A stretch of DNA of 10,186 nucleotides from a bacterium UBP10_UBA1149 (GTDB lineage: Bacteria; Desulfobacterota; Binatia; UBA1149). Numbering within the stretch: the stretch's first letter is position 1; every line of letters begins with the position of its first letter. The translations under genes were made by a program, and so were the position numbers. The DNA lies in assembly GCA_002311335.1 (NCBI GenBank), contig DBZX01000064.1, forward strand, positions 1 through 10,186, written 5' to 3'. The notes under the pieces are model-generated. The model did no database searches and was not told the DNA's origin. It was given only the letters and a program-made list of their open reading frames with translations. Positions 1 through 6,152 of this stretch are shown here, one piece after another.

Positions 1-42
1 ACATATTCGAAGACTTGAGATAGGACCGGAGGAGGCACAGTC

Positions 43-606
43 ATGAAGATCGATCCGAACAAGACCTGGCGGAAGGTGGAAGATCGCTTGAAGCGAGAGA
101 CCAATCCGAAGGTACGGCACAACCTCGAGGTGGTGTTGCGGCACATGAAGGCCGAAGCACTGGGAGACCTCGACGGACTGCTCGAGACGATCTCGCCGAT
201 CGACACCAGCTACGACGCCTACGGCAGCGACGATCCGATCTACAGCCCGAAGTCGAAGGACGACGTGCGCAAGTTCTACGAGGCGTTCATCGCCTCGGGC
301 GCGACGCGACTCGAGTTCGACATCGACCGGCTCGTCGCCGACGAGGATTGCGTGCTGACCGAAGGGGTGATGAAGATCGCCTACCCGGGTGCGACGCTGA
401 TTGCGATGGGCCACGCGGTCGACGACCCCGACGCCTACTATCTGTTCGAGGCGCGCATGGCGACGCTATGGCCCTTCGGAGAAGACGGGCTGGCGAAGGG
501 CGAGGACACCTACACGGGTGGGGACGGCTTTGCGGGAATCGGCGATCGGAAGCTCCGTCCGGAAGATCTGGGTGAGCTCGACGAGGCGGCGCTCAAGGCG
601 TCCTGA
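43..606 (+). CDS. SnoaL-like / NTF2-fold protein, function unknown
   Basis: A 187-residue protein starting at ATG 43, chosen because GGAGG at 31-35 lies 7 nt upstream. It has an N-terminal helical segment (about residues 8-48), then a region that reads like the NTF2/SnoaL cone fold: a helix with the DDVRKFYEAF pattern (73-82), strands around EDCVLTEGVMKIAYPG (101-116) and a strand and turn with ARMATLWPFGEDGL (137-150) followed by GEDTYTG (153-159). The WPFGEDGL-like stretch and acidic turns are typical of stand-alone SnoaL-like proteins, which may be small enzymes acting on polyketide, steroid or aromatic substrates or simple ligand binders. No signal peptide or membrane segment is visible, so it is probably cytoplasmic. 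All nine isoleucines use ATC or ATT, never ATA, unlike the biotin genes downstream. It is separated from bioF by 89 bp and is probably not part of that operon. The fold is inferred from sequence pattern; the substrate is unknown. Confidence 0.75.
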   Translation: MKIDPNKTWRKVEDRLKRETNPKVRHNLEVVLRHMKAEALGDLDGLLETISPIDTSYDAYGSDDPIYSPKSKDDVRKFYEAFIASGATRLEFDIDRLVADEDCVLTEGVMKIAYPGATLIAMGHAVDDPDAYYLFEARMATLWPFGEDGLAKGEDTYTGGDGFAGIGDRKLRPEDLGELDEAALKAS

Positions 607-616
607 CCACGTAAGT

Positions 617-654
617 GATTGAAATCAAAGGGCTGTAAACCGCTAGTTTCAATC
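617..654. repeat. 8-bp inverted repeat before the biotin operon
   Basis: GATTGAAA (617-624) and TTTCAATC (647-654) are perfect reverse complements separated by 22 bp. The site starts 11 bp after the stop of the SnoaL-like gene and overlaps the left part of the candidate BirA operator. It lacks a following T-run, so a classical intrinsic terminator is unlikely. It could be an mRNA fold, a regulator site, or chance. Confidence 0.4.
619..649 (+). promoter_or_regulatory. candidate bioFAD promoter
   Basis: TTGAAA (619-624) resembles a -35 box and TAGTTT (644-649) keeps the T, A and final T of a -10 box. The 19-bp spacer is longer than ideal. The proposed -10 lies inside the candidate BirA operator, which is the arrangement expected for repression by occlusion. 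The match is weak taken alone and is supported mainly by its position. Confidence 0.3.
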
Positions 655-664
655 TGGTTGACGA
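633..664. promoter_or_regulatory. candidate BirA biotin operator upstream of bioF
   Basis: The left half CTGTAAACC (633-641) matches 8 of 9 positions of the known BirA half-site TTGTAAACC. After a 14-bp spacer, the right half GGTTGACGA (656-664) matches 7 of 9 positions of GGTTTACAA. BirA operators in diverse bacteria have these two halves separated by roughly 14-16 bp. The site ends 31 bp before the bioF start codon, where a biotin repressor should act. The expected regulator is a BirA biotin-protein ligase with an N-terminal helix-turn-helix domain, binding as a dimer with biotinyl-AMP when biotin is abundant. The gene for that regulator is not in the window. Confidence 0.65.
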
Positions 665-695
665 GCCTCGGCCACTTCTCCAAGCTCGCGCGCTG

Positions 696-1922
696 ATGCC
701 TGCTGGCTCCCGCCCCAGTCTGGATGACGCGCTCGGCCGCGATCTCGCCGAGGTCGAGGCCGCCGGCCTGTGGCGTGAGCTGCGCGAGATCGAGTCGGCA
801 CAAGATCCGTCGGTGGTGCTGCGCGGCCGAGAGGTGCTGCTGTTCTGCTCGAACAACTACCTCGGCCTGGCCTGTCACCCCGAAGTGGTAGAGGCGGCGC
901 GCCTGGCCACTGCGCGCTGGGGAGCGAGCTCGGTCTCATCGCGCCTGGTGTCGGGCCACATGACCGTGCACGCCGAGCTCGAGGACAAGATCGCTCGCTG
1001 GAAGAACCAGGAGGCGGCGCTGGTGTTCTCCACCGGCTACCAGGCCAACATCGGCGTGATCAGCTCGCTCACCGGGCCCGGCGACCTGATCGTGAGCGAC
1101 GAGCTCAACCACGCCAGCATCATTGACGGCGCGCGCTTGTCAAAGGCGGCAACCGTCGTCTACCGCCACAACGACCTCGAGGACCTCGAGCGCGTGCTGT
1201 GCGAGAACCGCGGCGCCGGCCGGGTGCTGGTCGTCACCGAGTCGGTGTTCTCGATGGACGGCGACCTCGCGCCGCTCGCCGACATAAGCAAGGCCTGCAG
1301 GCTTCACGGCGCCTGGTTGATGGTCGACGAAGCACACGGCGCGGGCGTGTTCGGCAAGCGCGGAGCCGGGCTGGTGCAGGAGCTGGGACTGGAAAGCCAG
1401 GTGCAGGTGCACATGGGCACCCTGGGCAAGGCGCTCGGTAGTTTTGGCGCCTACGTCACAGGCAGCCGCACGCTGGTCGACCTGCTGGTAAACAAGGCCC
1501 GCTCGATTATTTATACGACGGCGCTGCCGCCTTCGGCCGCAGCGGCCGCACTGGCGGCGATCCAGGTCGTCGAAAGAGAACCGCAGCGAGCGGCCGGACT
1601 ACTGGCGCGGGCCACGTCCCTGGCGCTGGCGCTCAGGGACGCCGGCCTCGAGGTGCCCAACGCTGACTCGCAGATCATACCTGTGCTGCTGGGCGACGCG
1701 GCGCGCGCCGTTGCCACCGCCGACAAGCTGAGGGCCAGGGGCTTCTACGTGGCCGCCATACGCCCGCCGACCGTAGCCCGGGGCACGTCGCGGCTCAGGG
1801 TGAGCCTGATGGCGACGCACACGAGCCAGGAAATAAACTCACTGCGCGACGCGATCATCGATTGCGCGCTCGATGATTCTGCCGACACAAACACCGCCGC
1901 AAAAAACGGAGCCCGAGCATGA
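696..1922 (+). CDS. bioF: 8-amino-7-oxononanoate synthase (BioF)
   Basis: A PLP-dependent alpha-oxoamine synthase of 408 residues that condenses pimeloyl-thioester with L-alanine to give 8-amino-7-oxononanoate (KAPA), releasing CO2. Visible family motifs are SNNYLGLA (52-59), SSRLVSGHMTVHAELE (81-96), ELNHASIIDG (136-145), the PLP aspartate and histidine in VDEAHGAGVFG (D211, H214), the Schiff-base lysine K245 in GTLGKALGSFG, and a C-terminal AIRPPTVARGTSRLRVSL block. The closest alternatives are glycine C-acetyltransferase (Kbl) and 5-aminolevulinate synthase, which share these motifs; the following bioA and bioD genes decide for BioF. ATG 696 is the only ATG/GTG/TTG start in this frame after the stop at 636-638 and before the conserved region. 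No Shine-Dalgarno sequence is visible, so initiation may be weak. The length is slightly above the usual 380-390. The stop overlaps the bioA start (ATGA). Confidence 0.93.
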   Translation: MPAGSRPSLDDALGRDLAEVEAAGLWRELREIESAQDPSVVLRGREVLLFCSNNYLGLACHPEVVEAARLATARWGASSVSSRLVSGHMTVHAELEDKIARWKNQEAALVFSTGYQANIGVISSLTGPGDLIVSDELNHASIIDGARLSKAATVVYRHNDLEDLERVLCENRGAGRVLVVTESVFSMDGDLAPLADISKACRLHGAWLMVDEAHGAGVFGKRGAGLVQELGLESQVQVHMGTLGKALGSFGAYVTGSRTLVDLLVNKARSIIYTTALPPSAAAAALAAIQVVEREPQRAAGLLARATSLALALRDAGLEVPNADSQIIPVLLGDAARAVATADKLRARGFYVAAIRPPTVARGTSRLRVSLMATHTSQEINSLRDAIIDCALDDSADTNTAAKNGARA

Positions 1923-3334
1923 CAGAAACCGCCACCGCCACCGTTGGTCCCCGTGACCTCGCGGCAGACGACCACCGTTACCTGTGGCACCCCTTCACCC
2001 AGGCAGAGGAGTGGAACTCGCACGACCCGCTGATCGTCGAGCGCGCCGAGGGTTTTCACCTCGTGGACACCGACGGCCGCCGCTACCTCGACGGCGTGTC
2101 GTCGATCTGGTGCAACGTGCACGGCCACGGCCACCCACGCATAACGGCAGCGATGAAAGAGCAGCTCGACCGCGTGTCGCACTCCACCATGCTCGGCCTG
2201 TCACACGTGCCGGCCATAGAGCTGGCGCGGCGCCTGGTCGAGATAACCCCCGAGGCGCTCACGCGCGTGTTCTATTCCGACTCGGGCTCCACGGCCGTGG
2301 AGGTCGCCCTGCGCACCGCCTTCCAGTACTGGCGACAGCGCGGACAGCAACAGCGAAACCGTTTTGTCACCCTGGCCGAAGCCTACCACGGCGACACCAT
2401 GGGCTCGGTGAGCCTCGGGTTCTCCGAGCCGTTTCACCGCGGCTACGGGGCCATCACCTTCGAAGTCTTCAAGTTCAACCCACCGTGGATGTGCGAGCCC
2501 ATAAACGAGGGATCCGGCGAGCAAGCAGTGGTGGCCGGAATTGAAACCCCGGCGCTCGAGGCAGCCGGCGCAGCGAGCCTCGCACAACTCGAAAAACTGC
2601 TGGCCGAAAAAGGCGAGTCGATCGCCGCCGTCGTCATCGAACCGTTGGTGCAGGGCGCGGCAGGCATATGGCCACAGCCACCGTCATTTGTGCGCGGCGT
2701 ACGCGAGCTCTGCGATCGCTACGGCACCCTGATGGTCTGCGACGAGGTGGCCACCGGCTTTGGTCGCACGGGCAGCATGTTCGCGGTCGAGCAGGCCGGC
2801 GTGTGCCCTGACATCATGTGCCTGGCCAAGGGCCTCACCGCCGGCTACCTGCCGCTGGCCGTAACCCTTGCCACCGAGCAGGTGTTCGATGCCTTCCGTG
2901 GCCGTTACTCGGACTACAAAGCGCTGTTTCACGGCCACACCTACGGCGGCAACCCGCTGGGCTGCGCCACCGCGCTGGCCAACCTCGACGTGTTCGACGA
3001 AGAGAACACGGTCGAGACCGGAGCCGAGCGCGGCCGCTTGATGGGCGAGCTGCTGGCCGAGCACATTGCGCCACTGGCCCACACGGCAGCCCTGCGCAGG
3101 GTGGGCACGATGGCCGCCTTCGAAATACTGAAAGACCCCGACAGCGGCCTTCGCTTTGCCACCGACGAGCGTCGCGCCTACCGCGCGGTGCTCGAGGCAC
3201 GCAAGCGCGGCGTCATCATAAGGCCGCTGGGCGACACGATGGTTCTCATGCCACCGCCGGCCCTGCCCGAGCAGCTCATGCATGAACTCGTGACCGCCAC
3301 CGCCGAATCGGTGGCCGCTGCGACGGCCGGCTGA
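1919..3334 (+). CDS. bioA: adenosylmethionine-8-amino-7-oxononanoate aminotransferase (BioA)
   Basis: A class III PLP aminotransferase of 471 residues that transfers an amino group, normally from S-adenosylmethionine, to KAPA to give 7,8-diaminopelargonate. Diagnostic for BioA is the N-terminal WHPFTQ (23-28) followed by GHGHP (68-72). Other motifs are SDSGSTAVEVALR (120-132), AYHGDTMGS (155-163), EPLVQGAAG (241-249), the PLP aspartate D275 in CDEVATGFGRTG, the Schiff-base lysine K304 in LAKGLTAGY, GHTYGGNPLGCA (339-350), and R435 in the IIRPLGDTMVLMPP region, which should contact the substrate carboxylate. ATG 1919 overlaps the bioF stop by 4 bp and has CGGAG at 1907-1911, 7 nt upstream, so the two are translationally coupled. 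The protein is about 40 residues longer than the E. coli enzyme, mostly in the 190-230 stretch. About 7 of 16 isoleucines use ATA. Confidence 0.96.
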   Translation: MTETATATVGPRDLAADDHRYLWHPFTQAEEWNSHDPLIVERAEGFHLVDTDGRRYLDGVSSIWCNVHGHGHPRITAAMKEQLDRVSHSTMLGLSHVPAIELARRLVEITPEALTRVFYSDSGSTAVEVALRTAFQYWRQRGQQQRNRFVTLAEAYHGDTMGSVSLGFSEPFHRGYGAITFEVFKFNPPWMCEPINEGSGEQAVVAGIETPALEAAGAASLAQLEKLLAEKGESIAAVVIEPLVQGAAGIWPQPPSFVRGVRELCDRYGTLMVCDEVATGFGRTGSMFAVEQAGVCPDIMCLAKGLTAGYLPLAVTLATEQVFDAFRGRYSDYKALFHGHTYGGNPLGCATALANLDVFDEENTVETGAERGRLMGELLAEHIAPLAHTAALRRVGTMAAFEILKDPDSGLRFATDERRAYRAVLEARKRGVIIRPLGDTMVLMPPPALPEQLMHELVTATAESVAAATAG

Positions 3335-3343
3335 CGCGCGACC

Positions 3344-4081
3344 ATGGGCTGCCTTTTTGTGACCGGCACCGACACGGGCGTAGGCAAAACGATTTTCTCG
3401 CTCGCCCTGCTGGCCGCCCTGCGTGCGCGCGGCGTCGACGCCGTGGCCTTCAAACCCGTCGAAACAGGTTGCTCGTCCGTGCCCGGATCCAGCAACGAGT
3501 TGGTCGGTGACGACTGCAGGGCACTGGCCCGAGTCACCGGGCAGTCGCCCGACCAGGTGGCGGGTCGTTTGTACAGCCTGCCCGCAGCCCCGATGGTGGC
3601 CGCCGCCGAGCGGGGCGAAACAGTAGACGTCGACTCGCTGGCAGCCGATGTGCGCGCCCTGGCCGACGAGCACGAGCTGGTGCTGGTCGAAGGGGCCGGT
3701 GGACTGCTGGTGCCACTGGCGCCCTCGTTGACATGGATTGATTTCCTCGCCCGCGCGCCCATGCCCGTGGTCTGCGTGGTGGCGTCGCGACTGGGCTGCA
3801 TCAACCACGCGCTGCTCACCATGTCGGCGCTGGGATACGCAGGTGCGGAGCTGGCCGGTTACGTCATGAACCAGCTGGCCGACGATGACTCGCCGGGTGG
3901 CAACGGCCAGGCGATAGCCGACTTCGGTCACCTGACGGGTGACGCCCCCTGCCTGGGCACGCTGGCGGCCCTCACGCCCGAAGAGATATTGAACAGCGGA
4001 CACCTGGCGCGCCTGGGCGAGGCCGGGCTTGATATCGACGCCCTGCTGGCCGCCGCTCACTCCCCCGTTCTGGGGAGCTGA
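3344..4081 (+). CDS. bioD: ATP-dependent dethiobiotin synthetase (BioD)
   Basis: A 245-residue P-loop enzyme that carboxylates 7,8-diaminopelargonate with CO2 and ATP and closes the ureido ring to give dethiobiotin. It shows the BioD-type P-loop GTDTGVGKT (8-16, K15), KPVETGC (37-43) with the second conserved lysine K37, VEGAGGLLVPL (115-125), and SRLGCINHALLT (148-159), which matches the usual ARLGTINH block. The length is close to the usual 220-240. It starts 9 bp after the bioA stop with no clear Shine-Dalgarno sequence, so it probably relies on ribosomes coming from bioA. It is the last gene of the biotin operon here; no bioB, bioC or bioH follows, and the next gene has its own promoter. 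A 6-bp GC-rich inverted repeat (4060-4077) overlaps the end of the coding region. Confidence 0.94.
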   Translation: MGCLFVTGTDTGVGKTIFSLALLAALRARGVDAVAFKPVETGCSSVPGSSNELVGDDCRALARVTGQSPDQVAGRLYSLPAAPMVAAAERGETVDVDSLAADVRALADEHELVLVEGAGGLLVPLAPSLTWIDFLARAPMPVVCVVASRLGCINHALLTMSALGYAGAELAGYVMNQLADDDSPGGNGQAIADFGHLTGDAPCLGTLAALTPEEILNSGHLARLGEAGLDIDALLAAAHSPVLGS

Positions 4082-4104
4082 ATCTGCCCGCAGGGCTGGA
4101 GTCA

Positions 4105-4134
4105 TTGACAAGCCCCGGCAAGAGGCTTTACCTT
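4105..4134 (+). promoter_or_regulatory. sigma-70-type promoter of the secreted-protein gene
   Basis: A perfect -35 box TTGACA (4105-4110) is followed after 18 bp by TACCTT (4129-4134), which keeps the key T, A and final T of the -10 box. Transcription would start near 4141, leaving a leader of about 38 nt that contains the G8 run and the ribosome binding site. It lies just after bioD, so the next gene is likely expressed independently of the biotin operon. Confidence 0.55.
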
Positions 4135-4156
4135 CGAAAAGACAGGTTTACCGCCA

Positions 4157-4164
4157 GGGGGGGG
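4157..4164 (+). repeat. G8 homopolymer run in the leader
   Basis: Eight consecutive G residues lie 2 nt before the AAGGAGG ribosome binding site (4166-4172) of the secreted-protein gene, downstream of its predicted promoter. Runs of this length can slip during replication. Here slippage would change the leader length or structure without shifting the reading frame. Confidence 0.9.
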
Positions 4165-4178
4165 CAAGGAGGATGCCC

Positions 4179-4811
4179 ATGGAGAGCTACCGCACAAATC
4201 CGACACTCAATCACCGCACGACAACCGCGACCGCAGCGTTCATCGTAGCAGCCCTGCTGTTGCTGCCGCTGTCGGCTTCCCATGCAGCCACGAAGAGCAG
4301 GGTCGGCCGCCTGGGCAGCGTGAGCACCTTGAACCTGGTGACGCACACGCAGAGCGGCGATAACCACGCCGGCGCCGTGGGCAGCTCCACGGGCAAGATT
4401 CCCAGGATAGGAAAGGCAAAGGTCTCCACCAGTGCGTCCTGGGATTGGAGCGTTTATTCGAACTCGCACCCCTGCGCACTGGTTAACACCGACTCCCACG
4501 CTTTCAGCACCGGCTTGACCGGCCCCTTCACCACCGACGCTACCGTGACCATCGAGCGCCTGAAAAAAGGCCTGGCCGACCCGGGTAACAAGATAGACGC
4601 TGTTATCAAGGGCGGATCGGTCTGCGAAGTCGAGGTCAACGTGGCCCAGGCCTGCACCACCAACGAGGGAGTGGTCAACTTTGAAATTACCGGTGGCACG
4701 GGCAAGTTCGCCACCGCCAGCGGCACGGGGATGCTGCACACGCTGATCAACACCTGCGGTTCCGCGCCGGTGCTGACGCTCAGCGAAATCGTGATGCAGC
4801 TCAATCGCTGA
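4179..4811 (+). CDS. secreted protein of unknown function, four cysteines
   Basis: A 210-residue protein that I do not recognise. ATG 4179 is chosen over the in-frame ATG 4173 because AAGGAGG (4166-4172) abuts 4173 but lies 6 nt from 4179. The N terminus looks like a Sec signal peptide: a polar start with a few basic residues, a hydrophobic core around AAFIVAALLLLPLSAS (19-34) and a likely cut after SHA (residue 36). The mature part of about 174 residues is rich in Ser, Thr and Gly, as in beta-rich secreted proteins. It contains four cysteines (C99, C149, C159, C193), enough for two disulfides. The stretch EITGGTGKFATASGTG (169-184) resembles the GGTG-F-A-GTG turn found in some secreted beta-barrel proteins, but this is not enough to assign a family. 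It has its own promoter, a strong ribosome binding site and a G8 run upstream. It is convergent with larC, 19 bp apart. Confidence 0.75.
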   Translation: MESYRTNPTLNHRTTTATAAFIVAALLLLPLSASHAATKSRVGRLGSVSTLNLVTHTQSGDNHAGAVGSSTGKIPRIGKAKVSTSASWDWSVYSNSHPCALVNTDSHAFSTGLTGPFTTDATVTIERLKKGLADPGNKIDAVIKGGSVCEVEVNVAQACTTNEGVVNFEITGGTGKFATASGTGMLHTLINTCGSAPVLTLSEIVMQLNR

Positions 4812-4834
4812 CAACTCAGTCGCTGACAGCTCAG
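4805..4834. repeat. 15-bp tandem duplication across convergent stops
   Basis: TCGCTGACAACTCAG (4805-4819) is followed immediately by TCGCTGACAGCTCAG (4820-4834); 14 of 15 bases are identical. The first copy contains the stop codon of the secreted-protein gene (4809-4811). The second overlaps the complement of the larC stop (4831-4833). It is a direct repeat rather than a hairpin, so it is not a terminator by itself. It looks like a recent slippage duplication in the 19-bp gap between the genes. Confidence 0.85.
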
Positions 4835-6009
4835 AGAGAAAGGCAGGCAAGCACCGCGCGCCTTATCTCCTCGAAGGCAACGCCCCGCTGCAGGGCAATG
4901 CGCGCGAGGTCGTCGAACTCGGGTTCAGCCGTTTCGCTGCCGTCGGGGCGCACAATGAACTTGACCGCCACCGGGCCGAACTCGGTGTCGATCAATTCCA
5001 CTCGCCGCGGCAGTACCACTCGGCCCATGGCCCGAAAACGAAGCCCCGCGGTGGAGCTGTGGGTGAGCAGCAGGTGGGCCAGCTCGTGCACCGTGCCTAC
5101 ATCGGCCAGCACTTCGAGCCGGTTTCCCAAGCGCCCTTTCTTCATGCCCACCGGCACCACGCTGACGTCTCGCGCGCCGGCCCCGCGCAGGCGCTCGGCC
5201 GCAAAGGCAATGGCCTCGGCCGTCATGTCGTCAACATCGGCCACGATGGCAATAACCTGTTCGTCGTCGTGAGCTTCGCAGTGGCCCAGTAAAATACGCA
5301 GGATGTTGGGCCGGTCGTCCATCTGCCGGCTGCCCGCACCACTTCCGCAAGCCTCGAGTGTGAACACCGGGCGCGCGGGGACCGCCAACGCGCTGAGTAT
5401 GGCCGCGCCGGTTGGCGTCACGGTTTCACCCTGGCCATCGCCCGCCACGAGCTCGAAACCGGTGAGCAGCTCGACCACCGCCGGCACCGGCACCGGCAGC
5501 GTGCCGTGATCGCAAACAACGGTGCCACTGCCAGCGGGAAGCGGGCCGCAGAAACACCGCTCTATCCCCAGCCGGTCGAGGCACCAGGCCACGCCTGCTA
5601 TATCGACAATAGAGTCCACCGCACCGACCTCGTGAAAATGAACTTCATCGGGCGTGCCGCCGTGCACCCGAGCTTCGGCCACGGCCAGTTTCTCGAATAT
5701 CCTGAACGCGATCTCGGCCGCGGCGGCCGGGAAGCCCCGGGCCGGAGCCTCTTTGAGCAAACTGCGTATGCTCGACCAGTCGCGCCGGGCTGTAACCCCC
5801 TCGTCTACGACCACCTTGAGCCGCCGCGCGCGCAGCCCGTCGACCCTGGTCTCGCTACTCTCCAGCCTCCAGCCGTCCACCCCCAGGCAGGCGAGCCCGT
5901 CCTCAAGCCGCTGGGAGTCGAACCCTCTGTTTGCGCCAAGATCGAGCAGCGCGGCCAGGGTCATGTCGCCGCTTATGCCCGATGGAGCATCAAACCACGC
6001 TATTTTCAT
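4831..6009 (-). CDS. larC: nickel-pincer cofactor nickel insertase LarC
   Basis: A 392-residue LarC (formerly DUF111) protein. In known systems LarC uses CTP to insert nickel into the pyridinium bis-thiocarboxylate mononucleotide, giving the nickel-pincer nucleotide cofactor of lactate racemase (LarA) and related racemases and epimerases. Motifs along the protein: FDAPSGISGDM (6-16), EVHFHEVGAVDSIVDI (122-137) with the histidine-rich HFHE, ETVTPTGAAIL (195-205), GSGAGSRQMDDRPN (222-235), VDDMTAE (259-265) and MKKGRLGNRLEVL (289-301), then a C-terminal PEFDDLARIA-like block. Both the N-terminal (LarC1) and C-terminal (LarC2) parts are in one frame; the Lactobacillus gene needs a programmed frameshift, and this one does not. 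Start ATG 6007-6009 has AGGAAG just upstream (complement of 6012-6017). No larA, larB or larE is in the window. About 8 of 19 isoleucines use ATA. Confidence 0.93.
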   Translation of the reverse strand: MKIAWFDAPSGISGDMTLAALLDLGANRGFDSQRLEDGLACLGVDGWRLESSETRVDGLRARRLKVVVDEGVTARRDWSSIRSLLKEAPARGFPAAAAEIAFRIFEKLAVAEARVHGGTPDEVHFHEVGAVDSIVDIAGVAWCLDRLGIERCFCGPLPAGSGTVVCDHGTLPVPVPAVVELLTGFELVAGDGQGETVTPTGAAILSALAVPARPVFTLEACGSGAGSRQMDDRPNILRILLGHCEAHDDEQVIAIVADVDDMTAEAIAFAAERLRGAGARDVSVVPVGMKKGRLGNRLEVLADVGTVHELAHLLLTHSSTAGLRFRAMGRVVLPRRVELIDTEFGPVAVKFIVRPDGSETAEPEFDDLARIALQRGVAFEEIRRAVLACLSL

Positions 6010-6078
6010 TGTCTTCCTGTCATCGTCTTTCTGCTACGAAACAGCTGCCAGCACCTCGTGCCGCTACTCGCTGCCGCC

Positions 6079-6107
6079 TTTACTAGACCCAATCGCGGTG
6101 CTAGGAT
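6079..6107 (+). promoter_or_regulatory. sigma-70-type promoter of dksA
   Basis: TTTACT (6079-6084, 4 of 6 to TTGACA) and TAGGAT (6102-6107, 4 of 6 to TATAAT) are separated by the ideal 17 bp. Transcription would begin near 6114, about 39 nt before the dksA start codon. It lies in the divergent region shared with larC. Confidence 0.55.
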
Positions 6108-6120
6108 TCCGTGTTTAGTC

Positions 6121-6135
6121 TGCCCGTAAGGGGCA
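6121..6135 (+). other. small hairpin in the dksA leader
   Basis: TGCCC (6121-6125) and GGGCA (6131-6135) form a 5-bp stem with a 5-nt loop, shortly after the predicted transcription start and 2 nt before the AGAGGGAA ribosome binding site (6138-6145). It may stabilise the transcript or tune access to the start. No T-run follows, so it is not a terminator. Confidence 0.4.
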
Positions 6136-6152
6136 GCAGAGGGAACCCACTA

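Noticed and set aside
696..1922. Glycine C-acetyltransferase (Kbl) or 5-aminolevulinate synthase instead of BioF
   Set aside because: All share the same fold and motifs, but direct coupling to bioA and bioD and the BirA-like site upstream favour BioF.
4060..4077. CTCCCC-N6-GGGGAG hairpin at the end of bioD as an intrinsic terminator
   Set aside because: The stem lies inside the coding region and is followed by GCTGAATCTG, not a T-run; it may slow polymerase but is not a supported terminator.
2684..4111. A 475-codon open frame on the minus strand opposite bioA and bioD
   Set aside because: It lies antisense to two genes with full catalytic motifs; its translation is a low-complexity mix of Gly, His, Gln and Arg typical of a GC-rich shadow frame, with no recognisable domain.
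4029..4178. Upstream extension of the secreted protein to ATG 4029
   Set aside because: It would overlap bioD, place the promoter, G8 run and ribosome binding site inside the gene, and bury the signal peptide.
4831..6009. Programmed frameshift in larC as in Lactobacillus
   Set aside because: The N- and C-terminal parts are in one uninterrupted frame, so no frameshift is needed.
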